From Nothopassalora personata (taxonomy: Eukaryota; Ascomycota; Dothideomycetes; Mycosphaerellales; Mycosphaerellaceae), in contig CM066298.1 in the NCBI GenBank assembly GCA_033816765.1, forward strand, positions 1,054,001 to 1,118,000: a stretch of DNA of 64,000 nt, written 5' to 3'. Positions 34,478 to 46,205 of this stretch are shown piece by piece (position 1 is the stretch's first letter; each line of letters opens with the position of its first letter). The notes beneath the pieces were generated by a model that had not been told where the DNA came from, searched no databases, and worked only from the letters and a program-made list of their open reading frames with translations. The translations under genes were made by a program, and so were the position numbers.

Positions 34478-35408
34478 GTGGTTAGCAAATCGGGATGGTT
34501 TGAGGTAGAGCGATGGATGTAGCGTGTCTACATCGAAAACATTATGTATTATGCTGTATCTGTGTTCTATTCTCGTGGAAGGCTGTGGCATTTCGACGCT
34601 AATTGTACGACGTTCTATCGATACCTTAGGTTATTAATACTATTATATAGGTTAACTATAGTAGGAAGGACCTCTTAAGAATATAAATAGAGTAGGTAAG
34701 ATTAATATAATTATAGCCTTACTTATATAACTATAGCTAAATTAGTACCCTAGTAATAAGCTTATAATAGAGTAATACGAAGATATAATATTAGGTACTA
34801 ACATTATAGAAGTATTCAGGTAATAAATAGATGTAATAGGATCCTAATAGCTATATATAAATTAGGTTATTTGTTTATAATATATATAAGCTATATATAG
34901 ATTTTAGCTATAGTCTACTAGACCTAAGGTAATAGCTACTATAAATTAGATAACTATAATTAGTTACTTATAGTAGTAAGCGTTACTTAGAGAGAGTACG
35001 TATAGTTAATATAACTTAGTAGTAGACTATTTTAGTTATAAACTAGATATATAAAGAGATACTAGTATTTTAAAGTCCTTAAGAGTATCATCCTATCTTA
35101 GTAAGCTTATAATTCTAGAAATTATAAGTAGGTAGGAAATTCTACTTACTAATAGCCTATTTCTATTTATATTTAGATATAGTATAGAGCTTATTAGGAT
35201 ATGTACTTCCTATTATGTATATATATATATTAAGAAACCGCTCTTATAATAGTATTTTCTATAGATTTAGTAGTTAACATTATATTAAGCTTAGAAAGTA
35301 GACAGTAGGTAGTAAGACTTAGTTAGTCTAGATCTGTTTTTTTAGCTTAGATTATAATCGTAAGTATCCCTATAGTCGTAGGTGACTAGAGTTATATAGA
35401 TTGTAGGT
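34478..35408. other. AT-rich degraded sequence, nothing recognised
   Basis: From about 34610 the sequence changes abruptly to TA-rich, RIP-like DNA with many short ATA/TAT runs. No LTR, TIR or coding-like frame is recognised. ATATTCTTAC at 35409-35418 begins the next element's duplication. Confidence 0.55.
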
Positions 35409-35418
35409 ATATTCTTAC

Positions 35419-36057
35419 CGGTGAATTACTCCCATGGGGACAATTATGTCCTTTATTACTCCCATAGGGACAATTATGCAAAAATTACTCCTATAGGGAC
35501 TTATAGGGATGCCAAATTACTGCTATAGGGACACATTATAGCAATCTTCAAGGGCATATTGTAGGGTGCAAAAAGATACATAGTTAACTATTGTTTCTGC
35601 AGATGCTAGATATACTGTTGCTCCGAATGTCGGCTCTCGACTATATGTCCGTATTATATGTCTTAGACAAGCCCTATCTTGCTTATTATGTCGTCCTTGC
35701 TCCCCGAGCTAATCTTTACCTACTCGTAACTTATATAAGCTACGAGCTACGAGTTACTCTTTACCTACTCGCAACTTATACAAGCTACGAGCTACGAGTC
35801 GTTAGGATTAAAACGTACTACTGTTATTCAATATGCTCGTATAAGCTAGTAGAGTATATTAAATAATAGTAGTATATAAAGAAGTCGTATAAAGAGCGAC
35901 TGCTATAATGTGTCCCTATAGCAGTAATTTGGCATCCCTATAAGTCCCTATAGCAGTAATTTGGCATCCCTATAAGTCCCTATAGGAGTAATTTTTGCAT
36001 AATTGTCCCTATAGGAGTAATAAAGAACATGATTGTCCCCATGGGAGTAATTCACCG
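35419..36057. mobile_element. Non-autonomous Mutator-like TIR element (639 bp) with 10-bp TSD
   Basis: Terminal inverted repeats start CGGTGAATTACTCCCATGGG. The left is 35419-35543 (125 bp) and the right 35901-36057 (157 bp); the right is longer by one extra 32-bp sub-repeat (gtccctatagcagtaatttg...). Exact direct repeats ATATTCTTAC flank it at 35409-35418 and 36058-36067. Long TIRs with 9-11 bp duplications are typical of Mutator-like elements. The interior has a 91-aa open frame (35591-35866) with a roughly 45-bp tandem duplication (TYISYELRV / TYTSYELRV) and no transposase motif, so it would depend on a transposase elsewhere. Confidence 0.85.
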
Positions 36058-36136
36058 ATATTCTTACTATTCCTACTTTCGAGCTAGCGAGGAGAAGAAC
36101 TTATATAATAAGCAGTAGCTGTACTGTATCTCCTGT

Positions 36137-37684
36137 TTACCTCCATTCTAGTTCTAAAACACCTAGCACCTCTCTCTTCGGCCTTACCGCATCAGCTGTC
36201 TCATTGCCAGCTCGCCGAACATAAAATTGCCTAACTGTATTGCCTGCTTCTATAGAGTGCTCTAGGCGCCAGCTGACCTTCTCGGAAGCATTAAGTCTTG
36301 GCCGGAGCCGTCCAAACATATGGTTAAATTGATATGTACCCTTAGCACTCTCTAGGAAAGTGTCTTCGACCCGTCCTAAATCTATATTTTCGAGCCCGAT
36401 AGGGTATTGCGCTATGCTATAACCATTCGTGAGTATAGCACTGTCTGCAAACTGATAACGTTGAAGGAAACAGGATACACCGCAGATATCTGAGACTAGG
36501 GAACCAAGATGAGCTGGGAAGATATACCATTCCGTAGCGTTCCAGTGGTGCAGACTAAGGACTGGTTCAACACCAGCTTCGAACCAGCCGCTAGCGTCCC
36601 CTCGCAAATCCACTTGGTGCAAACCCGGCAGCACTGTTAGCTGTACAGGTGGGGACATATAGTCGTATATGCACTGGGCGAGGATCACGTCTCCTTCCAT
36701 AGGAATGCGCGACGAGGATTGCGGCAAGCAGGCATCGTAGTTCTTATGGATGGCGTCAAGAACGGCCGCAGAGAGGAAGACTCCCGCGCCGCCATAGGCC
36801 ATGTATCCCCAGTCCGACATGGCATTGGAGTTCTCTGTTAGGGCGCCGATATAAAACGGCTTGTTGGGATCGTACTGTTCCAAAGCAGCCACCACCGCTT
36901 CTAAAGATGGAAAGAAGGTATCATCGTCGATCATCGCAAACCATCTATGAGTCGGCTGACGTTGTCGTTGGAGATGCTTGACGAGGCTGAAGTGCCTATA
37001 GCCAAATCGAGCACCAGGAGCATCAGGCTCCGGATCTGCGTTTGGCAAGAGCGTAGCGTCAATGCCTGCTATTCTGGCTAGGGTTTGAAGATTATGCATT
37101 CGAGCTTGGTTATGATTGCTATCTGCAATTTGCACCACGAGTGAGACATGGGTATTGCTGAGCCAGCGTTGCATTTGTGGAAGGGCTTCTTCCAGACGTG
37201 CTAGTGTGGTAGATGCGCCGATTAAGAGGATAGACGTATCAGCACCGTGGAATGGGTTCGGAGAGTAATCCAGATGAAGCTCATCGCTATCTTGGTGTAG
37301 GGCTTGTAAAGCTTGGTCTCGGGCTTGGGTTCCTTCGAGGCACATTTCTTGGGTCACTAGCGTAAAGGACGGCATGAGGCTTTCATGACGTTGGATGAGA
37401 TCCTTCCGCGATGTTGACCGCTTTGTTGGCCGGGTCTTGATCGTCCTTTTGCCATATTGGAAAGTCTGAGGCAATCCAATTTCCTTTCGCAGTTCTTTTA
37501 TTGAGGCACAAGGATCCGTATAAGATCTCATCGTAGAAGTAGAGGGTATGTAGTATTGAAGGACCCTTTTGTGTGACGTGTGTAATGACACGTAGAGCAA
37601 GAGCAGCACTAGTAAGGCCCAAGCTACCCCAACTCGTGGCCTGGAAAGGAACCACTGCTGTTGTGGTAACCGAGACCAACCCAT
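36137..37684 (-). CDS. Fringe-like glycosyltransferase, GT31 family, type II membrane protein
   Basis: Predicted 515 aa, single exon. The start MGWSRLPQQQ is followed by one membrane segment at about 18-36 (VAWALLVLLLLYVSL), giving a short cytosolic tail and a lumenal catalytic part as in Golgi enzymes. The nucleotide-sugar/metal motif is MIDDDTFF (D253-D255). It is followed by the fungal fringe-like pattern FYIGALTEN, YGGAGVFLS, EGDVILAQC and GLHQVDLRGD. Two Cys near ICGVSCFLQRY and sequons (NAT, NAS, NET) fit a secretory protein. Donor and acceptor are unknown. The gene sits alone between a Mutator-like element and a Copia element and keeps an intact frame. Confidence 0.85.
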   Translation of the reverse strand: MGWSRLPQQQWFLSRPRVGVAWALLVLLLLYVSLHTSHKRVLQYYIPSTSTMRSYTDPCASIKELRKEIGLPQTFQYGKRTIKTRPTKRSTSRKDLIQRHESLMPSFTLVTQEMCLEGTQARDQALQALHQDSDELHLDYSPNPFHGADTSILLIGASTTLARLEEALPQMQRWLSNTHVSLVVQIADSNHNQARMHNLQTLARIAGIDATLLPNADPEPDAPGARFGYRHFSLVKHLQRQRQPTHRWFAMIDDDTFFPSLEAVVAALEQYDPNKPFYIGALTENSNAMSDWGYMAYGGAGVFLSAAVLDAIHKNYDACLPQSSSRIPMEGDVILAQCIYDYMSPPVQLTVLPGLHQVDLRGDASGWFEAGVEPVLSLHHWNATEWYIFPAHLGSLVSDICGVSCFLQRYQFADSAILTNGYSIAQYPIGLENIDLGRVEDTFLESAKGTYQFNHMFGRLRPRLNASEKVSWRLEHSIEAGNTVRQFYVRRAGNETADAVRPKREVLGVLELEWR

Positions 37685-38094
37685 GTTGCAGACTCGCGAT
37701 TGATGTGTGCCTCGTGCAGGTCCCGCAAAACGTGCGAGGCGCGGAGATCTAGGACGATGAGGAGAGCGTTACTGACTACAGAGCTCACGTCGCCGCCGCG
37801 TAAGACGCAAAAGTACAGCCGAAAGTTCCGTCTGTCAAGCCGGCCTAAGTACTATGCTACTTATGCAATATTTCGCGCCATGCTAAATGTTGGCGAGAAG
37901 GTATCTAGTATCGGCTACGTTATCTAATTTACCAGCAATCGGCGCCACATCTGGAGTGTCGCTATTCAATTACGGCCTATCAGATAGTATAGCTAGTATC
38001 TGCCTACTATGCCTGTCGCCCTCGCTGTCGTCGTCGTCGCGCCCTTGAAGCGAGGGAAGTGACGTCCCTACAGAGCTTGAACGATGCTACGAAG
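37685..38094. other. Promoter side of the GT31 gene, up to the Copia insertion
   Basis: Mixed composition. One short open frame (37700-37927) is without domains. CGAAG at 38090-38094 is the left target duplication of the next element. Confidence 0.5.
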
Positions 38095-38270
38095 TGTTGT
38101 GAATCAGGTGACCAAGGTCTATGTTAGTCAGGACTTGGCACACACACACTATATCACACTGTTTTCTGTAGCTAGATAGTCTCACACCTTGTGGCAATTC
38201 ATAAGGGTTACTAATCTACCCTATCGTTTCAATCTAGAAGCTTATACTCGTCAAATACCTATATATAACA
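38095..38270 (+). repeat. 5' LTR of the 38095-45366 Copia element
   Basis: Aligns with 45191-45366. Differences are mainly G/A and C/T, and the 5' copy shows more TA in its second half. Confidence 0.92.
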
Positions 38271-38285
38271 GGTTATAAGCCCGAG
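38271..38285 (+). other. Primer-binding site, half initiator-tRNA(Met) type
   Basis: GGTTATAAGCCCGAG directly after the 5' LTR, complementary to the anticodon arm of fungal initiator tRNA-Met with one RIP-type change (G to A). Confidence 0.72.
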
Positions 38286-38339
38286 TGCTCCTCTGCCTAT
38301 CTAATTTGAAACCTGAATCGTCATCGAAGCTCTATTAAG

Positions 38340-41300
38340 GATTAGCTTGCCTTGCTAGTAGACTTAACCCTACATTTGTTTTACGGACAACTACCTAATC
38401 GATTTAAGAACTACTATAGGAGATCGGCACTAAGTACTAGTACTATAGTATAGCATCTAAAAGAGCTAGACTAGGTATAGAGTTTAGAAACAACACCTCT
38501 AGCAACCTAGTAAGATCCGCCAAGGACAACTAGGTGCTTAGGAAAGGCGTACAGTTCTAGGCATAGAAATCTATGCTAATTAGCGCACTACTAGAGAAGG
38601 ATCTAGTTAGATACGTAATCTATAATCTAGACTAGGTTAACCTAAAGTACGCTCTAAACAGGGCAGCTTATAATCAACCCTAAGATACAACTAAGAATGT
38701 CTAAGATAAGACTGCCTAGAATAAAGCCCCTTAGGACATTACTAGTAGTGTAGGATACAAAGCTACCTATAAGCGATAGAAGAAAGAGGACATACAAGCA
38801 TATAGCATTATTATAGCTAGATTAGATTCTACCCTAAGGCTAAACTTTAGAGATGTAGACAAGTTAGCTAAGGAATTGTATAATTTAATTAAGGCAACAT
38901 ATAAGCTAGTTATTACAATTAATCTGTATAACACTCTAAAGGCAGTTAGGCACATTAAACTAGATGCTGCAAGACCTAATACATTAAAGTACTATAAAGA
39001 CTTTTAAGCATAGGTAAATAATAACAAGACTACTATAGAGTAATTTATTAGATCTTCCCTAGTTAATAACAAGTTAAGACTTAAATCCTTTTTTGTCCTC
39101 CTAGATAGCATCTATAGATTGTACTTTGTTAAAGGTCTAAACTATGTCGAATAGCTTAGGACATAGAGACATAACAATCCCCTAGAATTAACTACCCTAG
39201 AGAGAATATTTACAACTCTTAGGAAGGAGCAAGTACCTACTACCTACAAGCCTAGCAATGGCTTTATTAGAGCATTCTTAAACAAGAATAATAATAAGTA
39301 GTGTATACAGTGCTTACATAAGCACACTAACGCGAACTGCTATAAGTAGCATCTAGAGAAGAATCCTAGGAACAGGTCTAAGAAGGGTAAAGATACCCTA
39401 AAGGACAGGGTAAAGAAGGTAAAGGGCAGCAAATCCCCTAGGAAGAGGATTGCTACAGCAATTAATAACTAGTTAGACTTATTATCTAATTAGGAGCATA
39501 GCTCTAACAGTAATAGGGACTAGAGATAACTATATAGGAGGTCTAGAGCAGCTGTTGCAGTTATATAACTAGTGTACATAGGAAGGACAGCAGCTGCCGC
39601 ATTAAACCTAATATTAATAGACAAAGTCTATAACATAGGCACATCCTTCTATATCTACAATAATCTTATAGACCTTTAGAATGTTACGCTAAGACTAAGG
39701 CCTATATACTTCTTATAGGCCGTTAGGCAAGGATCTCTTACAACTAAAGGAGAATTAGAGTAGGTTATAAAGAACTATCTTAGCTAAGAGACTACCCTCC
39801 TCCTTCGTAATATACTTTACTTACTAGAGTTAGATGCGACACTAATCTCTGCAGAACTCCTATATAAGAAACATAGAGTTTACCTAGATAGACTATCTAA
39901 AATGCTGTTCTAGAAGGACAAGCCTATAGGCTTAGTTAAGATAATAAAAAATGTTATTGTCTTTAGGAACCTTAGGGTAAAGAGGGGTTCTAGGAAGGAT
40001 AAAGACAGATTAGTACTAAAAGGACTTACTACTCTTACATTTACTAAGCTAAGAACTAATACAGTTAGATAGTATTAAAGGCTTAGGCATATTAGGAGCA
40101 CATTACTTAATACTATAAAAGAAGCAGTTAAGGGCCTAGAAGACGTTAATACTATAGAGTTAGGGCATTATAAGACTTATAAGCTTGTAAGGTCATAAAG
40201 AGTTGTTTTAAGAATCCCTAGGAGACCCGTACTAGAGGCATTGGATAAAATCCATGCTAACCTAGTTAGTCCAATTACTCTACTCTCTTATAATAGTTAC
40301 GCATATTGCCTTATGCTTACGTATACTAAAACTAGGATAAGATAGTACTTGCCACTTCTAAAGAAAAGTAATGCTCTAACAGCAATTAAGACTTAGCTTA
40401 CTATAATATAGAACTACTACAAGAAGAAACCTAAGATCTAGTTCTTAGATAGTAGTAGGGAATTCAACAACATTGAACTTAGAATATATACCTAATATAA
40501 AGGAATTAGATAGGATTTTGCATCACTATACACACCTAAGTAGAATAGAATTGCTAAAGCTTCGAATAAAGTTATCATTAATAAGGCTAGAGCTATGCTT
40601 ATAGACTCTAGCTTGCTATAGAACCTCTAGCCCTAGGCTATGGATTTTGTATACTATATTACGAACCGCCTCTTCAACTTAATAATAAAAAATGTACTAT
40701 AGATTGACTTTAAGAAGGACCTAGGCATTAATATTGAAGAGATAGACTTAAGGAATATAAGGAGGTTTAGATGTAAAGCATATAAACATAACGACAATTA
40801 TACTAAGTCTAAAAAGTTCTCTACAAGGGCGGACATATAGTAGCATATAGGATTCTAGGGTAGTTTATTAACCAACTACCTACTATAGAAGCCATAGTGG
40901 GAGAAAGGAAAATAGGTCTATAAGATGACCTATTCCCCCTATATAACTTTTAATGAAGATTTCTTATAGAACTCGCAATACTAAATCCCTATAGGCAAGT
41001 AGGTCGCTTAGGGGGAGCAGATAGGGCAGACTATTAAGAGCTCCTAGCTTACTGCTAGTAATAAGCATGCTGTCCTAGATAACGAGATCACCTTCCTTAG
41101 ACATCCCTATAATGACCCTAAGGACCCTTACTATAAAGGTATTTATATGCCTTATAAAGGGCTATACGAGCTAGAAGCGAGTTACTAACCCTATGAACCT
41201 TTAAGGGGAGCTATGTAGCTAGAGGGGGAGCTACAGCAGTATAGTAACTAACCTAAAACACAAAGGGCTTCGCAACAAGACTCCCCTAACTAAGGTCAGT

Positions 41301-43260
41301 CTTAGGGGGAGTATAGGATAGAAGATTCACGTCTACTATTTAGAGACAAATCCCCCCAGCTCTAGGAACAGTCTCCTATAGAGCACACCTAGCTCTAGGA
41401 ACAATCTCCTATAGAGTACACCTAGCTCTAGGAACAATCCCCTATAGAGTATGAGCCTTAGACTTTATAGTCTAAAGAACCACACTAAGAAGACACAGCC
41501 CCAGCTATGTAAGAAGACCCTAATTAGGCTATAACACTATTCTACCCTACCCTACATATTAGCAAGAGGAAGAGAGATAGGACTTATAAGCCTATAAAGA
41601 CTAAACAAGCTAAGGTCTATCCTAAGCTAACTAGGAGAAGTTCAAGATAGAATAGATCCTATTATAATTATAGCAAACTTAAGAAAGTATTCGCTGTAAT
41701 AGCTATAGATAATATAAAGAAGGGGAAGCTTATAGATCCTGCTACCCTAACTAAAGCATTAAACAGACCTAATAGAGCTAAATAGATTAGGGTAATTAGA
41801 AAGGAATTCAACTCCTTAGAAGACATAGAATGTATTATATAGATCCCATTATAGAAAGTCCCTAAGGGCAGGAAACTGCTTATAGGAAAATAGGTCCTAT
41901 ACTATAAGTATCTTCCTAATAGGTCCATTAAGAAGCGTAGAGCTAGATAGGTAGTAAAGGGGTTTACTTAAAAGCAAGGGACAGACTATGTTAAAACCTT
42001 TGCTCCAACCCTAAGGCTACTAACAAGCAGGATTCTCCTAGCCCTATGCACAGTTCTTAGCTAGAAGAGGAGACAGATTAATATTAAAACAGCATTTATA
42101 AACCCTAACATTAATAGACCTTTATACATTAAACTACCAGAAGGGGTAGAACTTATTAAGAAAGATCTATCTAGCAAAGTCCTAGAAATTAAGAAGGGAC
42201 TACATAGATTAAAACAAGCTACAAACCTCTAGTACTATAATGCTAAGGAAGCTCTAGAAGAATTGGGCCTAAAGAGACTTAATTCTAATATATGTCTTTT
42301 TTAGGGGGAGAATCTTTTAGTTCTCCTATATATAGATAACTTTTAGATCTTTAGCGACAGTAATTAGAAGATTAAGGGGTTCATTGCTAGACTAAAGAAC
42401 AAGTACTCTATTAAAACTGTTAACACCAATCTTTTCCTAGGCATACAACTAAAGAGTGAAAAGAATGGAGATCTCTATGTCTTATAAAAGTACTATGCTT
42501 TAGAGAAACTTTAGAAACATAGCCTAGACTTAGCTAAAAGTATCAAGTATCCCCTTTACCGCCTATATAAAGCTTATAAAGAGCAATGCAACATATAGGA
42601 TTACAATCTGTTCAACACATTAATTAGGGAACTCTAGTACCTAGCTAACTAGACTAGGCTAGATATCTCCTATGTAACAAACCATCTAGCCAAATTCTTA
42701 GCTAATCCTTTAGTAGAACATATTGCTGTAGCAAAGCATGTTTAGAGATACATTGCTAGAATAATTAATAAGTGCCTAATCTTTAGAAAAACACAATCCC
42801 TAAAGCTAGAGATCTATATAGACTCTAATTTCTCTAGAGATCCAATAGGTAGATTAACCTTAGGACTCCTAGTTAAAATGGCTAGAAGTCCTATTATCTA
42901 GAAATCCAACCTACAGAAGGAGATAGTGCTATTAAGCACTAAAGTAGAGTATGTAGCCTTAACTAAATGCTATAGGGAAGTAATGTAGTTAAGAAATCTA
43001 CTCTATAAAACCTAGAAAATGACCAACTATAAAGCTCAAGCCTTTAAGATCTTTATAGACAACTAGTCTACTATTAAGCTAGTTAGAGATTACACTAACT
43101 ATAGAAGAACTAAGCATATTAGACTAAGGAACCACTTTTGTAGACATGCTTATAAAGAAGGCTTAATTGTAGTTAAGTATATCCCTACAACATAGCAGCT
43201 TACAGATTAGCTTATAAAGCTAAAGTCACTAAACTACATTCTCTAAGGGAGGCTTCTAGA
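38340..43260 (+). pseudogene. Copia gag-pol relic
   Basis: The gag-like N-terminal half ends in a zinc knuckle (CIQCLHKHTNANC, about 39306-39350) whose Cys/His are intact. Integrase-like blocks lie at about 40150-40900 (IHANLVSPI, FLDSSREFNN, YTPKQNRIA). RT lies at about 41790-42450 with QVVKGFTQKQGTDYVKTFAP, FINPNINRPLYIKLPEG and a YIDN in place of YVDD. RNase H lies at about 42780-43230 (IYIDSNFSRDP, LSTKVEYVALTKC). Dozens of in-frame TAG codons remain. Confidence 0.85.
41354..41456 (+). repeat. Three-copy 33-36 bp tandem repeat in the integrase-RT linker
   Basis: Repeats of agctctaggaacaatctcct..., encoding (with TAG as Gln) a QLQEQSPIE-like unit three times. Lies within the Copia pol linker. 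Confidence 0.75.
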
Positions 43261-43659
43261 GACTAACTACACTTTCATTTGTACATAGCAAGACCTTTAT
43301 TTGTTTACAAGTATTTATAAAGCAATATCTTATTTGTTTAGAGATAGTAGAGGAAAGTTTTTATTAGCCTAAAGGGCTAGATTCATTTAGGGTATCGCAT
43401 ATCTTGCTATGCTTATGCAACTAGACTATAGAGAGGCCTACTTTAGAACCGCCTTTTAAGGTAAGATCTGGTTCATTATTATAGACTCCAATTTAGGGGA
43501 GCTATAGTATTAAAACAAAAGGAAACAGAGAAGTAGACCGCCCTTGCTTATAACGGCCATTTTATCCTTTAGCCCTAACTAAATCACTAAGACCTAATAT
43601 AAGTACACTATCTAGACTACTACTTACTACTAAAACTACTAGAGCCTCTAGAACCCCTC

Positions 43660-44750
43660 TTATAGGAAGTCGAGTTTAATATAGCACCCTCCTAAAAGTT
43701 ATTATTAGTGCCTAAGCGCTGTAGGAACTAACGAATTAAGGTAGTAACCTTATCCTAAGAGAGAGAGTTAGAGAATAGGAGGCGAAGCTCTAGGAGGACA
43801 GTTCTAGAACCATTACTAGGAGCCCTAGGGATGCTTAGGCGCTAGTCTACATCGCTAGGAATAAGCTAGGTAGGTAGCATCTAAAGACTATATCTAGAGG
43901 TACTTATGCTAGGAGAGTATAGAACTAGAGATAGGAAGCCCTTACGTAGAGGACTACTACGTATAATAGGAGGAGATCGACTATACTATGCACTACCCTA
44001 GAATGCAGCACTAGCGGAGCGAGTATAACCTGCACTAGGCTACTAGTAGGTTCTAGATAGACTAGCGGCACTCTACTATAGGGTCCGTAGAGAGAAGAAG
44101 CTGCACTTGTCGTAATGATTGTTAAGAGCGTAGTTAGTATAGCAGCCCTTAAACCATCCTAGAATAGTATAGCAACTAGAAAAGGGAAGGTTAGATCTCT
44201 CCTTATAGCGGTTGTAGGCGCTGCCGAAGTGCTAAATAAGATAGTCTATAGCGGAAGCCCATAAGGTAGGAAGGTAGTTCTAACTACTATTAAGGTTTAT
44301 AGTAATAGTGTTAGAAATACGACCTTAAGGGTCGACTATCATATAATCAAAATCCTAGGTAGCCGCGTTAATCTAACCCTAGTTCGGTAGATTAGTAATA
44401 CTACCCTTAGTAGTTAGAAGCTTCTTCTTATAGAAGGCAACCTTAAGGGATGCTATAGTAAGCTGCAAGGTTATATTCTTCTTAGTAATCTTACGCCTGC
44501 TCTCGATAATCTACTTAACTAGTCTAAGTGCCTCAATAAGGGTCTTACGCTTAGAGATCCTACTAGATGTAGGTAGACCCTTTCTACCATTACTAGGAGG
44601 ACGCTTGTTAGGATCTTAATCGTTACTAGAGCTAGATCTATCACTAAAGACATTGCTAGTACTACTAAACTAGTTTATAGGAGTCTACTTAATAACATCT
44701 GCTATAATGCTACTTATAAGTTAGCAATACCCTTAAAACACTATTACATA
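43660..44750 (-). pseudogene. Antisense accessory frame of the second Copia family
   Basis: Between RNase H and the polypurine tract, the minus strand, opposite to pol, carries a coding-like frame with KRKTLIKALRLVK, IIESRRKITKKNITLQLTIA, SLKVAFYKKKLLTTKGSI and a C-terminal Tyr-rich part. The same frame is present in the copy at 51840-52530, where it lies on the plus strand. It is basic and helical in its first part, with no recognised domain. Confidence 0.45.
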
Positions 44751-45181
44751 TATAGCATACCTTGCTAAAAGCTTCTTAAAAAGCTTTAAGAATAGGTGTG
44801 TAGTAGTTGTTAGGGTGTGTGAGTGTGTGTAGTAGTCTAAAAAGGGGGGAAGAGAGGTGTAAAGTAGTATAAAGTAGAGAGAGTTGTTCGGTAAAGAACT
44901 AGCTTCTTTTATGCGTACCTACGAGGTTTGTGCGTTACTGCCTAGCTAGACCTTCTTAAGCCGAGAGAACCTTCTATTCACTTCTAAAAGCGGAAAGATA
45001 AGGCCTAAGTGTGTCTAAGAGTAGGTCTCTTACACATACAAATCTAACAAGATTACTGTCCTTAGCATGTGCTTACTTATAGTAGAAACCTAGTATCTAG
45101 AACTAGTGAAGGTGTTCGAGACTAATACAGTAACATAGGTAATATCAAGTTGATTAGACTGTCTTTATAGTAGTCAGTCTA

Positions 45182-45190
45182 AAGGGGGAG
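45182..45190 (+). other. Polypurine tract
   Basis: AAGGGGGAG directly abuts the 3' LTR; the same tract in complement (ctccccctt) abuts the LTR at 51370. Confidence 0.75.
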
Positions 45191-45366
45191 TGTTATGAAT
45201 TAGGTAACTAAGGTCTATGTTAGTTAGGACTTAGTACACACACACTATATCACACTGTTTTCTATAGCTAGATAGTCTCACACCTTGTGGCAATTCATGA
45301 GGGTTACTAATCCACCCTATCGTTTCAATCTGGAAGCTTGTACTCGTCAAATACCTATATACAACA
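45191..45366 (+). repeat. 3' LTR of the 38095-45366 Copia element
   Basis: Partner of 38095-38270, followed by the CGAAG duplication. Confidence 0.92.
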
Positions 45367-45371
45367 CGAAG

Positions 45372-46205
45372 TACGCAGCCGGTCTAAGACCTACAACCAA
45401 TAGGCGAACTTGAAAGTGGATTCTAGCATGGCGCGGAAAATTGCCTAACGTACTACATAATACGGACCCTAGGATAACGTGGAGACTCGGATTAAGGTAG
45501 CGGAAATACAAATGCTTTGTAAAGTCCACCGCTAAACGGGAATAGGCTCTGTTAGTCCCGTGACGTCCCCGATCGTGGGCCTCCGAATATTGGATAGACC
45601 CAGCTAATTCGGCGTCGTATTGGCGGCCGCCCATGCCCAACTTTCTCCATGCGTAAAGGGCATGGTCCCGGCAGTGCAGGCTGCTGAGAATACCGAAACA
45701 GGACACCGCCAGCTATCTCACTCGTACTCTACTTCCTCCATCTGTCGCGATCAGTTCCTTTCCTCTAGCCTACCTTAAGACGCTCGCCCAGTACATGGGG
45801 GCTTTTCCTCAAGCCGTGGTGAATACGGCTGGAACACACGTGGGAATACTTTCCAATGGCCCTCCATCGCGTTGGTTTGCGTGCGGACATATCTACTCCC
45901 ATGACGAGAGAGCATCATGGTCATGGTCGAATACCCATTCAGCGACCCTGCATCACCTACCGACTGCTACGCTACCATGATGCAGGATTATGTGAGATCA
46001 TTCTAGCGGGCATCGCTGGGGGTATTGTAGGAGTTGTGCCCGGAGTTGCCCAAATTGCCCCGGGTCAAAGCCCACCCTGTAGATTAGGACACACGGACAA
46101 ATGGAAAAGTTGAGGTACCATCATTGATGCCATTTGAGTCGCTGGCACTGAGCGACTGCATCATAACTGATAAATTACATACTAAACGCCTATCGAAAGA
46201 GCTTC
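45372..46205. other. Intergenic region, no gene supported
   Basis: Normal composition. Short frames on both strands lack domains or codon regularity. Serves as the 3' flank of the DUF3405 gene. Confidence 0.5.

Larger units (their letters stand above)
38095..45366 (+). mobile_element. Complete Copia LTR retrotransposon, second family, RIP-inactivated (7272 bp)
   Basis: Two 176-bp LTRs (38095-38270 and 45191-45366) have TGTT...AACA ends and the 5-bp duplication CGAAG (38090-38094 and 45367-45371). Plus-strand order: PBS, gag with zinc knuckle, protease region, integrase, RT, RNase H, an extra segment with antisense frame, a polypurine tract, LTR. Frames are riddled with TAG for Gln. Its LTR sequence differs from the 18732 element. 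Related pieces lie at 48512-48671 and 51195-52538. Confidence 0.93.

Noticed and set aside
34610..35400. Possible centromeric or origin-type AT-rich DNA
   Set aside because: No periodicity or known motif; composition fits RIP-mutated repeats elsewhere in the window.
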